In this document: positions 1 to 4,674 of the stretch, one piece after another
How the letters are laid out: every line of letters begins with the position of its first letter
How positions within the stretch are numbered: position 1 is the first letter of the stretch
Assembly: GCA_009774655.1 (NCBI GenBank)
Contig: VSOD01000294.1
Coordinates: 1 to 5,533 of the forward strand
Reading direction: 5' to 3'
DNA from: Lachnospiraceae bacterium
Lineage (GTDB): Bacteria > Bacillota_A > Clostridia > Lachnospirales > Lachnospiraceae
Length of the DNA stretch: 5,533 nt
Notes under the pieces: generated by a model
The model's database searches: none
What the model was told of the DNA's origin: nothing
Seen by the model: the letters and a program-made list of their open reading frames with translations, nothing else
Position numbers and translations under genes: made by a program

Positions 1-1095
1 GCCGCCGGACACGTCCGTCAGCCCGATGGCGGCGATAAATAACAGAGACTTCGTGGCCGCGTGAGACAGAATATGAAAGACGCTGGCAGTCATGCCGGCT
101 TCCGTGCCCATGCCGAAGCCCATATAAATATAACCGATCTGTGCCACCGAGGAGTAGGCGATCATCCGGCGCACATCATTTTCCTTGATGGCGCTTAAGG
201 AGCCGAAGATCATGCCCATCAGCCCGAAGGCAAACAGGACGTCGATGATTCTCGTATCGCCGTAGATATCGAATCCGATCACCCGGTAGATGATCTTGAT
301 CAACAGGAAAATATATCCCTTCGACACCAGACTGGAGAGAATGGCGGCGGAGGACACGGTGGAATAACCGTAAGCATCCGGCAGCCAGGCATGAAAGGGA
401 AACAGCGCGCTCTTGATGCAGATACCCACCGATATCAGTACGATCGCCACGATCAGCGGAATCTCATACTGGCCGGTGGCGGCAAGCCGGGCGACGGATT
501 CTTTCATGTTGCTCATGAGCAGATGCCCGGTCAGGTCGTAGAGCATACACAGGCCCAGCAGCAGCAGACCGGAGCCTAACAGGCTCATGATCATATAGCG
601 GACGGCGGCCTCGATGGTGCGCCCGTTCTGCCGTATCATGATCAGGCCACAGGCGGAGATGGTGTTGATCTCCACGAAAACGTAAGCCGTAAACATATCA
701 TTGGTGTAGACAAGCGCCAGCAGAGAGCTCAGCAGCAGGTCCGTCAGCACATAGTAGAGATAAGTTTTACCCGATTCCACTTCTTCCAACAGTTTGTGCC
801 TGCCGCCCAGCAATGACAGCAGCATGATCACGCAGAAAAAAAGCGCCGTCAGGGCTTCCAGTACCCCGGCGCGGATCTCGTTGCCCCAGGGGGCAGGGAA
901 TTTTCCCATCACATAGACAAAAGACTTTCCTGTCTGCAGTGTATAGAGCAGCGTCGCGCCGCTGAGCAGGGTCACGATGCCGAGCAGGCATGTGTTGACC
1001 CGCATGGCAGCCTTATCCTTAAGGCCGGAACTGAGAATGCCGGCGAACAGACACAGAATAATGGAAAAACAGGGGAAGTTCTGTACAAAATCCAT
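1..1095 (-). CDS. mnhD: Mrp/Mbh antiporter subunit D (MnhD/MbhH-like), 3' part outside window
   Basis: This is a proton- or cation-translocating membrane subunit of the NuoL/M/N–MrpD family. The first 365 residues are visible and the frame runs open through base 1, so the C-terminus is missing; the family is usually about 490-500 residues. Visible family marks are VFVEI with the TM5 glutamate (E142), the YMIMSLLGSGLLLLG helix (167-181), IKSALFPFHAWLPDAYG (227-243) with the channel lysine K228, a second lysine in LVSKGY (K259), AYSSVAQIGY (313-322) and HILSHAATKS (341-350) with H341, H345 and K349. In relatives these charged residues line the half-channels for proton transfer. The ATG follows GGAGGG by 8 nt and lies one base after the mnhC stop, so translation is probably coupled. 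The family is certain. MnhD of an antiporter cannot be told from MbhH of a hydrogenase-type complex by this part alone. Confidence 0.95.
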   Translation of the reverse strand, partial: MDFVQNFPCFSIILCLFAGILSSGLKDKAAMRVNTCLLGIVTLLSGATLLYTLQTGKSFVYVMGKFPAPWGNEIRAGVLEALTALFFCVIMLLSLLGGRHKLLEEVESGKTYLYYVLTDLLLSSLLALVYTNDMFTAYVFVEINTISACGLIMIRQNGRTIEAAVRYMIMSLLGSGLLLLGLCMLYDLTGHLLMSNMKESVARLAATGQYEIPLIVAIVLISVGICIKSALFPFHAWLPDAYGYSTVSSAAILSSLVSKGYIFLLIKIIYRVIGFDIYGDTRIIDVLFAFGLMGMIFGSLSAIKENDVRRMIAYSSVAQIGYIYMGFGMGTEAGMTASVFHILSHAATKSLLFIAAIGLTDVSGG

Positions 1096-1096
1096 C

Positions 1097-1471
1097 TTAC
1101 AGGCCCTCCTTTTTCAGTTGTCTGGAGATCTCGTCCAGATCCAGCGTGTGGTAACGCCTGTACAGACGGATCGTCAGGGCCAGCATCAGGGCGGAAACGG
1201 ACACGGATACCACGATACCGGTGAGCACCAGACCGCTGGGAATGGGATTGATGTAAGCCTCCATGTCCTGCACGCCGTCCGCCACGATGGGAGCTACCCG
1301 CCCGGCGATATAGCCTTTTTCCGCCAGAAAGAGATAGACAGCGGTGTCCATGATGTTCAGGCCGATGATCTTTTTGATCAGATTGGACTGCAGCAGCAGA
1401 TTGCCGAAACCGATCCCGAACAGGAGCATGGCCACTGCCTCGCCGTAGTTGATAAATAAATTAGGTCCCAT
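1097..1471 (-). CDS. mnhC: Mrp/Mbh antiporter subunit C (MnhC, NuoK-like)
   Basis: This is a small integral membrane subunit of 124 residues, homologous to NuoK of complex I, and it packs beside MnhD in the ion-translocating module. Three hydrophobic helices are visible at about residues 9-29, 32-50 and 79-103. The family marks are NLIKKIIGLNIMDTAVYLF (30-48) and NPIPSGLVLTGIVVSVSVSA (75-94), the latter matching the usual DP-(L/I)-P-xALVLTAIVI block. A short basic and acidic cytoplasmic tail follows (RLYRRYHTLDLDEI). The length fits the family (about 110-125). The gene starts 6 nt after the mnhB stop. GGAG lies only 3 nt before the ATG, and a stronger AGGAGGG sits inside the end of mnhB, 12 nt upstream, so either could serve. 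It is followed after one base by mnhD. Confidence 0.95.
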   Translation of the reverse strand: MGPNLFINYGEAVAMLLFGIGFGNLLLQSNLIKKIIGLNIMDTAVYLFLAEKGYIAGRVAPIVADGVQDMEAYINPIPSGLVLTGIVVSVSVSALMLALTIRLYRRYHTLDLDEISRQLKKEGL

Positions 1472-1477
1472 TTTCTC

Positions 1478-2440
1478 CTATAGCCCTCCTCTTCTGAATA
1501 ATGCGTAGAAAGCATACATCGTGCAGGCAACCTCCAGTCCCACACAGAAGTTGATAGGCAGGATGATGCCGCTGCTCAGTATGTGCCCCGGAATGCCCAG
1601 AGGAATATGATTTTCAATACCGTTAGCCCCGGTCACATAGAAATATGTGCCGATCAGGCCGTACATGCACAGCGCGGTGATCTTCGCGATCTTATAGATG
1701 TGCTCGTCGAAGAAACGCTGCGTCTTGTGAAAGCCGAAAGCGCTGGTGTACAGGATCAGGCCCGCGCCCATGATGGCGCCGCCGGAGAAACCGCCGCCCG
1801 GTGACAGATGGCCGTTTAAGATAATATAAATACCGAAAATAAAGATGATCGGCGTGAGCACCAGAGCGGTGCCCTGCAGGATCGCATCGTTTTTCGGCTC
1901 GAAACGGCGGTCGCTCATGGCCTCCTGCTTCTTAAGGATCGCGTCGTCCACCATCAACAGGATCATCACACAGCAGGTGGCGATAAAGAGCACGTTGGTC
2001 TCGCCGAAGGTATCAAAAGCCCGGTAGGTGAGGATCATGCCGGACACGATGTTGAGCGCGCCCGTCTCCTGCAGACCGTCCTCGATGTAACGCTCGGATA
2101 CCACGTTGTTGACCGGGTTATCCGGGTTGCCGCTGGGCGGCAGGTACGATACCGTCACCAGCAGGACGCCCACCAGTGCAATACAGAAAAAAACGGCGCT
2201 GGCGGTATAAATCTTATGGAAAAGCCGGGCCAGCGTGTTGGCCTCGGGATCGTATACTTTGTCACGGCGCATCTGCGCTTCCCGCATCCGTTCGATGATC
2301 GTCTCGCTGGGAAGCACCTTTTCCTCCTGCGCCTGCATCTCCACCTGGCCCAGATAAGGATCCTTACTGCCGGAGAGCCACCCGAAAAAGCGTCCGGCCA
2401 TTGTCTTGTCATATTCTTCGTTTGGTTTTCGCCTACTCAT
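1478..2440 (-). CDS. mnhB: MbhE–MnhB fusion protein (antiporter subunit B with MbhE domain)
   Basis: This 320-residue membrane protein joins two subunits that are separate in archaeal Mbh complexes. Residues 1-75 are a hydrophilic, charged N-terminal region. Helix 77-98 is followed by the MbhE-like block ETGALNIVSGMILTYR (125-140) with AFDTFGE (141-147), and a second helix (148-165). Residues 180-320 are an MnhB domain: helix 188-208, the hallmark GHLSPGGGFSGG (210-221), and helices near 222-236, 252-270 and 285-312. Stand-alone MnhB is about 140 residues, so the extra length is the MbhE part plus the N-terminal extension. The ATG lies 8 nt inside the end of the preceding MbhD-like gene, which suggests coupling. 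Its Shine-Dalgarno (AAAGGCGGA) is weak. An internal Met14 is possible but has no better site. The domain assignment is firm; the role of residues 1-75 is unknown. Confidence 0.93.
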   Translation of the reverse strand: MSRRKPNEEYDKTMAGRFFGWLSGSKDPYLGQVEMQAQEEKVLPSETIIERMREAQMRRDKVYDPEANTLARLFHKIYTASAVFFCIALVGVLLVTVSYLPPSGNPDNPVNNVVSERYIEDGLQETGALNIVSGMILTYRAFDTFGETNVLFIATCCVMILLMVDDAILKKQEAMSDRRFEPKNDAILQGTALVLTPIIFIFGIYIILNGHLSPGGGFSGGAIMGAGLILYTSAFGFHKTQRFFDEHIYKIAKITALCMYGLIGTYFYVTGANGIENHIPLGIPGHILSSGIILPINFCVGLEVACTMYAFYALFRRGGL

Positions 2441-2777
2441 GTGCCGGTTCCGCCTTTCTGTCTTCTGCTTCGCTTTCCTGTCTGCCCTGTGCCGCCGCGT
2501 CGTTATTTTTTGCTGCGGTGGTTTCCGCCTTCTCGCTCTCGATGCGGATCGCTTGAATCTTCTTAAGCGTAGCGAAGAAAAGGATACTGGTCACACCTGC
2601 GCCTACCGCCGCCTCTGTGATGGCCAGGTCGGGAGATTCCAGACAGACCCAGAGTATGGACATGATCAGGCTGTAGGACATATAGATCAGGATAGAATTT
2701 AAGAGGTTACGCGAAAAACTCACGGAGATTGCGCACACCACCAGAAAGCCCAGCAGTATAGATTGAAAAATGGTCAT
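2433..2777 (-). CDS. DUF4040 / MbhD-like subunit (equivalent to an MrpA C-terminal segment)
   Basis: This 114-residue membrane protein matches the MbhD/DUF4040 family, which corresponds to a stretch in the C-terminal part of MrpA/NuoL-type subunits. Three hydrophobic segments are seen at about residues 4-20, 26-44 and 57-70. The family signature is SPDLAITEAAVGAGVTSILF (48-67), in the form seen in MbhD (SPDVALTEAAVG). After residue 72 the protein becomes a hydrophilic tail of about 40 residues rich in Ala, Glu, Lys and Gln with no membrane character. That tail is longer than I expect for the family and is probably cytoplasmic and disordered. The ATG overlaps the mnhG stop as ATGA, with GGAGG 9 nt upstream. 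Its presence as a separate gene, without a full MrpA in view, points to the Mbh-type arrangement. Confidence 0.9.
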   Translation of the reverse strand: MTIFQSILLGFLVVCAISVSFSRNLLNSILIYMSYSLIMSILWVCLESPDLAITEAAVGAGVTSILFFATLKKIQAIRIESEKAETTAAKNNDAAAQGRQESEAEDRKAEPAHE

Positions 2778-3208
2778 TTCGTATCGCCTCCTGTTGAAAT
2801 CACATCATCTGCAAAATGACTCTGCTGTGTGGCAGATCCTTCCAATTTTGCAGCAGCCAGTTCGTTTTCTAAAGTTTTCAATTCCGGATAGACGGTGCAG
2901 TGCGCTTCCAGATTGTCATTGGTGGCCACTTCCAGCCTGGCCAGCACATGAGAAGATACCGGGGAAGCCAGCCACAGAAAGACGACGATCAGCAGCAGTT
3001 TCAGGGTGGTGTAATTCCACCCCGAGAAGATCATCAGCCCGATCATACAGGAGCTGATGCCCAGTGTGTCGCCCATGGCCGTGGCGTGCATTCTGTTCAG
3101 TACATACCGGAAATGAAACACGCCGAAGATTTCCGTAAAAAAGATTACCAGTCCGATCAGCAGGAACACACTCCCGGCAATCAGACGCAGCCACTCAAAA
3201 ACTCCCAT
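2774..3208 (-). CDS. mnhG: Mrp/Mbh antiporter subunit G (MnhG/MbhC-like)
   Basis: This 144-residue membrane subunit of the antiporter module has hydrophobic segments at about 7-29, 46-62 and 68-86. The conserved core is NRMHATAMGDTLGISS (38-53), the equivalent of the family's R-hydrophobic-H-A-x-T-x-x-D-T-L-G, and SPVSSHVLAR (82-91) matches the usual NPVASHxLAR. A hydrophilic tail of about 50 residues follows. The family is commonly about 100-125 residues, so the tail is an extension. The chosen ATG at 3208 has GGAGGT 7 nt upstream and begins exactly at the expected N-terminus. A longer open frame from 3274 has no membrane character in its first 22 residues and is rejected. The start lies 14 nt inside mnhF, and the stop overlaps the next start by 4 nt. 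Confidence 0.94.
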   Translation of the reverse strand: MGVFEWLRLIAGSVFLLIGLVIFFTEIFGVFHFRYVLNRMHATAMGDTLGISSCMIGLMIFSGWNYTTLKLLLIVVFLWLASPVSSHVLARLEVATNDNLEAHCTVYPELKTLENELAAAKLEGSATQQSHFADDVISTGGDTK

Positions 3209-3533
3209 CGGACATACCTCCTTCCGCTTCTGCATCTTCCTCCGGATGCTCCGCCTTATGCCGCTTTTCCTCATAGATTCCGATGTACACTTTGGACAGG
3301 ACCACCACGGACAGGAAACTGATCATGGCGTAGATCAGGCAGATATCCACCAGATATCCCTCATCCAGCATCAGCGCCAGAATGGCGATCATCACCATGA
3401 CCATGGTGCCCATCATATTGACCGATACAAGGCGGTCAGCGATGCGCGGCCCCTTGACGGCACGGATCAGGCAGGGAAAAAGCATGACGGCCAAGATGAC
3501 CAGTATTGTAATGTAAAGATTATGGTATAGCAT
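3195..3533 (-). CDS. mnhF: Mrp/Mbh antiporter subunit F (MnhF/MbhB-like)
   Basis: This small membrane subunit of 112 residues has three predicted helices (about 5-23, 38-57 and 61-82). The family marks are AVKGPRIADRLVSVN (25-39), the conserved GPxxxDR loop between helices 1 and 2, and LVDICLIYAMISFLS (61-75) with the membrane aspartate D63. Typical MnhF proteins are about 85-100 residues. The excess here is an acidic, His- and Glu-rich cytoplasmic tail (88-112, EEKRHKAEHPEEDAEAE). The ATG at 3533 follows GGAGGT closely. A longer open frame to 3593 would overlap the end of mnhE, has no family match in its first 20 residues, and is rejected. A 49-nt gap separates it from mnhE; its end overlaps mnhG by 14 nt. 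Confidence 0.93.
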   Translation of the reverse strand: MLYHNLYITILVILAVMLFPCLIRAVKGPRIADRLVSVNMMGTMVMVMIAILALMLDEGYLVDICLIYAMISFLSVVVLSKVYIGIYEEKRHKAEHPEEDAEAEGGMSDGSF

Positions 3534-3550
3534 TTTTACCTCCATTCCGA

Positions 3551-3563
3551 AGCGCTTTGCGCT
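3551..3563. other. Short hairpin in the mnhE–mnhF gap
   Basis: AGCGC-TTT-GCGCT is a perfect 5-bp G+C-rich stem with a 3-nt loop. It sits in the only sizeable gap (49 nt) between antiporter genes and ends 17 nt before the mnhF Shine-Dalgarno. No T tract follows on the minus strand, so it is not an intrinsic terminator. It could influence processing or translation of the downstream message, or be incidental. Confidence 0.3.
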
Positions 3564-3582
3564 GAGAACGCGTACAAAAGAA

Positions 3583-4047
3583 CTAATGCACATTCTCTAT
3601 TCTTTCCAGTAGTTCTACGAATATAGACGAATCTATGCCAACCGCCAGATCCTTGTCCAGACAATGAACGGTATATTCGTCATCCTTAAGGCTGACGGTG
3701 ATGGTGCCCGGGGTCAGGGTGATAGAATTGGCCAGGAGCACTCTGGCGAAGGTTGATGTGAGGTTCGTCTTAAAATGGATGACGACCGGTTCAAGCTCGT
3801 ACCTGGAAGAGTAGATCATCTTAAAGACTGCCATATTTGCCTTCAGGATTTCCGTTACCAGAACGAATACATAGTGAATCAGCAGAAAGAACCTCTTGCA
3901 AAGCCGGATATCATCACCTGGCCTGTAGCCGAGGAAACGGCAGATAAACCAGTAGATCAGCCCGGATACCACAACGCCAAAGGCGGCGATCTCCAGTGTA
4001 AACTGCCCGTTAAAAATGATCCATATCAGAAAAAATACAAGGTACAT
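3583..4047 (-). CDS. mnhE: Mrp/Mbh antiporter subunit E (MnhE/MbhA-like)
   Basis: This is the first gene of the operon. The 154-residue protein has two or three N-terminal membrane segments (about 2-13, 18-38 and 50-72) and a soluble C-terminal domain on the cytoplasmic side. Family marks are FNGQFTLEIAAFGVVVSGLI (12-31) and LLANSITLTPGTITVSL (104-120), the latter being the most conserved block of MnhE. The length is normal. The ATG at 4047 is chosen because AAGGAG lies 8 nt upstream. An in-frame GTG at 4053 would leave only 2 nt after the Shine-Dalgarno. The gene lies about 83 nt downstream of the probable transcription start. MnhE is needed for activity and assembly of Mrp complexes in studied species; its direct role in transport is less clear. 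Confidence 0.94.
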   Translation of the reverse strand: MYLVFFLIWIIFNGQFTLEIAAFGVVVSGLIYWFICRFLGYRPGDDIRLCKRFFLLIHYVFVLVTEILKANMAVFKMIYSSRYELEPVVIHFKTNLTSTFARVLLANSITLTPGTITVSLKDDEYTVHCLDKDLAVGIDSSIFVELLERIENVH

Positions 4048-4092
4048 ATTCACAGCTCCTTCGTAGGATTTGTATCAATCAGCATTTTTTAG

Positions 4093-4133
4093 TCTGTTTC
4101 TTCTTATTAAAAAGGTGAAACAGATTGACCTTT
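4093..4133 (-). promoter_or_regulatory. Two interlocking inverted repeats at the start of the mrp leader (possible pseudoknot or operator)
   Basis: Read on the minus strand from 4133 down, the arms come in the order AAAGGT (4133-4128), TCTGTTTC (4124-4117), ACCTTT (4116-4111), GAAACAGA (4100-4093). Arms one and three are perfectly complementary (6 bp), as are arms two and four (8 bp). The A-B-A'-B' order with linkers of 3, 0 and 10 nt is the layout of an H-type pseudoknot in RNA; the 10-nt linker is TTAATAAGAA. The predicted transcription start (about 4132-4128) falls within arm one, so that arm may be incomplete in the message. A protein-binding operator at +1 is the main alternative. The structure ends 45 nt before the mnhE ATG. 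Confidence 0.45.
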
Positions 4134-4136
4134 GCA

Positions 4137-4165
4137 ATTATGTATCCATCTGCGGGAAATGTCAA
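4137..4165 (-). promoter_or_regulatory. Sigma-A promoter of the mrp operon
   Basis: On the minus strand, TTGACA (4165-4160) is a perfect -35 box. A 17-nt spacer follows, then CATAAT (4142-4137), which differs from the -10 consensus in one position. Transcription would start near 4132-4128, giving an mnhE leader of about 83 nt. This is the only strong promoter found ahead of the seven antiporter genes, which suits one long transcript. Nothing in the sequence names its regulator. Confidence 0.75.
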
Positions 4166-4334
4166 GAGGGGGAAGGGATAAGAAAGTGTAAAAGTTTGTG
4201 GGAGAGCAGTAAGAAACTGTTCAGGAACTGCGTGGTTTATTGCACTATTATGCAAAGAGTGATATCATTTATACATATAAAATCTCACTACACATCGAAC
4301 GGCGTCTAAAGCCGCATAAATACGGGATTGTCGA
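4166..4334. other. AT-rich gap with no supported gene
   Basis: I find no credible gene, RNA gene or strong promoter here. Short inverted repeats are visible, such as TTGCA-6 nt-TGCAA (4240-4255) and CGGC-7 nt-GCCG (4300-4314), but each is short enough to be chance. Open frames on the plus strand crossing this stretch lack a convincing ribosome binding site and recognisable protein motifs. The junction between host DNA and the mobile element probably lies in this stretch or shortly after it. Confidence 0.5.
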
Positions 4335-4408
4335 AGTGGTTAAGAGTGGTAAAAAGCAGAGAAATGTAGGTAACTCCTATTTTATTCCTGCACCACTCCT
4401 ACACCACT
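4335..4408. repeat. Two inverted pairs of ACCACT repeats (candidate recombinase arm sites)
   Basis: AGTGGT occurs at 4335-4340 and 4345-4350, which is ACCACT on the minus strand with a 10-nt period. ACCACT occurs at 4392-4397 and 4403-4408 on the plus strand with an 11-nt period. Each pair is spaced about one helical turn, and the pairs face each other across 41 bp. Spaced short direct repeats near an integrase gene are typical of arm-type binding sites for the N-terminal domain of lambda/Tn916-type integrases. The position, between the integrase 3' end and the flanking host operon, fits that role. The assignment is inference; the repeats themselves are plain in the sequence. Confidence 0.5.
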
Positions 4409-4434
4409 ATTCCTATACATAATACAAGTAGGAG

Positions 4435-4453
4435 AAGTCTATTAAAGAGAGGA
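4435..4453. repeat. Left arm of a perfect 19-bp inverted repeat
   Basis: AAGTCTATTAAAGAGAGGA reads exactly as the reverse complement of 4610-4628. The arms are 156 bp apart and enclose the terminator hairpin and the candidate small gene. On the minus strand this arm lies just beyond the terminator, so a read-through RNA would carry a sequence complementary to the small gene's leader and Shine-Dalgarno. No target-site duplication is visible at the outer edges. Confidence 0.85.
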
Positions 4454-4489
4454 AAAGGAGACGGTTGCTGGTAACAACTATCTCCTTTT
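4453..4489 (-). terminator. Intrinsic terminator hairpin, probably working on both strands
   Basis: AAAAGGAGA (4453-4461) pairs with TCTCCTTTT (4481-4489) over 9 bp. The stem continues past one mismatch and one wobble with GTTG/CAAC around a 7-nt loop. The A-rich and T-rich arms give a terminator shape in either direction: the plus strand runs into TTTTT, the minus strand into TTTTCC. On the minus strand it begins 8 nt after the stop of the candidate small gene. It would insulate the antiporter operon from transcription coming from the integrase side. Confidence 0.7.
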
Positions 4490-4497
4490 TGTGTGAA

Positions 4498-4599
4498 TCA
4501 TACGAACTTGACATTCAAAATGGGATTGTCGTTGTCGCGCCAAAAAGAAACAGGGTGAAAGTCTTTCTTTGGCTTATAATATTGTCGGTAATCTGTCAA
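4498..4599 (-). CDS. Candidate 33-residue small protein, function unknown
   Basis: I do not recognise this gene. A TTG start at 4599 follows AGAGAGGAGG (4617-4608) with 8 nt spacing, an excellent Shine-Dalgarno. An in-frame TAA at 4620-4618 rules out a longer product, and there is no in-frame ATG. The predicted peptide begins MTDYRQYYKPKKDF and ends FHPVSFWRDNDNPILNVKFV. It is basic and aromatic, with no membrane segment or signal peptide. Its composition looks like real protein rather than random AT-rich translation. An extended -10 promoter lies upstream and a terminator immediately downstream, so it has the frame of a complete small transcription unit behind the integrase gene. An excisionase is possible by position, but excisionases are usually about 60-70 residues. 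It may also be a non-coding RNA with a chance frame. Confidence 0.45.
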   Translation of the reverse strand: MTDYRQYYKPKKDFHPVSFWRDNDNPILNVKFV

Positions 4600-4609
4600 G
4601 TCATTCGCC

Positions 4610-4628
4610 TCCTCTCTTTAATAGACTT
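4610..4628. repeat. Right arm of the perfect 19-bp inverted repeat
   Basis: TCCTCTCTTTAATAGACTT is the exact reverse complement of 4435-4453. On the minus strand this arm contains most of the Shine-Dalgarno (AGAGAGGA of AGAGAGGAGG) of the candidate 33-residue gene. Pairing of the two arms in RNA would therefore hide that ribosome binding site. Confidence 0.85.
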
Positions 4629-4663
4629 TTTCTTCTTTCAAGTAACTGCGGCTTTTCTCCACC

Positions 4664-4672
4664 ATTATAACA
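4664..4672 (-). promoter_or_regulatory. Extended -10 promoter for the small unit downstream of the integrase
   Basis: TGTTATAAT reads on the minus strand at 4672-4664: a perfect TATAAT with the TGn extension. It starts 2 bp after the integrase stop codon. The -35 region falls in the A-rich 3' end of the integrase gene and is poor (ATAGAA at 17 nt spacing), which an extended -10 can tolerate. A transcript from here would run about 200 nt to the hairpin at 4453-4489 and contain the small ORF. Confidence 0.5.
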
Positions 4673-4674
4673 TC

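Noticed and set aside
977..1459. Long plus-strand open frame antisense to mnhC/mnhD, and similar frames elsewhere in the antiporter block
   Set aside because: These are shadows of well-supported membrane-protein genes on the other strand and have no protein-family features.
4240..4268. Plus-strand TTGCAC, 17 nt, TATCAT as a promoter
   Set aside because: Both boxes deviate from consensus and there is no supported gene downstream on that strand.
4324..4400. tRNA-like look of GGGATTGTCGAAGTGGTTAA (tRNA D-arm flavour)
   Set aside because: No T-arm GGTTCGAATC-type sequence, no acceptor stem pairing and no anticodon stem could be found.
4240..4422. Plus-strand open frame of 60 codons across the intergenic region
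   Set aside because: There is no Shine-Dalgarno at a usable distance, no recognisable motif, and it runs through the ACCACT repeats.
4324..4531. 10-bp direct repeat GGGATTGTCG at 4324-4333 and 4522-4531 as possible att cores
   Set aside because: A 10-bp match within a few hundred bases can arise by chance, one copy is inside the candidate small ORF, and the two would enclose only 200 bp rather than the element.
4580..4599. Minus-strand TTGACA at 4599-4594 with TATAAG 15 nt downstream as a promoter
   Set aside because: The spacing is too short and TTG coincides with the start codon behind a strong Shine-Dalgarno, a better explanation.
4435..4628. Retron-type RNA (inverted-repeat-bounded non-coding RNA)
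   Set aside because: No reverse transcriptase gene is in view; the neighbour is an integrase, and the interior reads as an ORF plus terminator.
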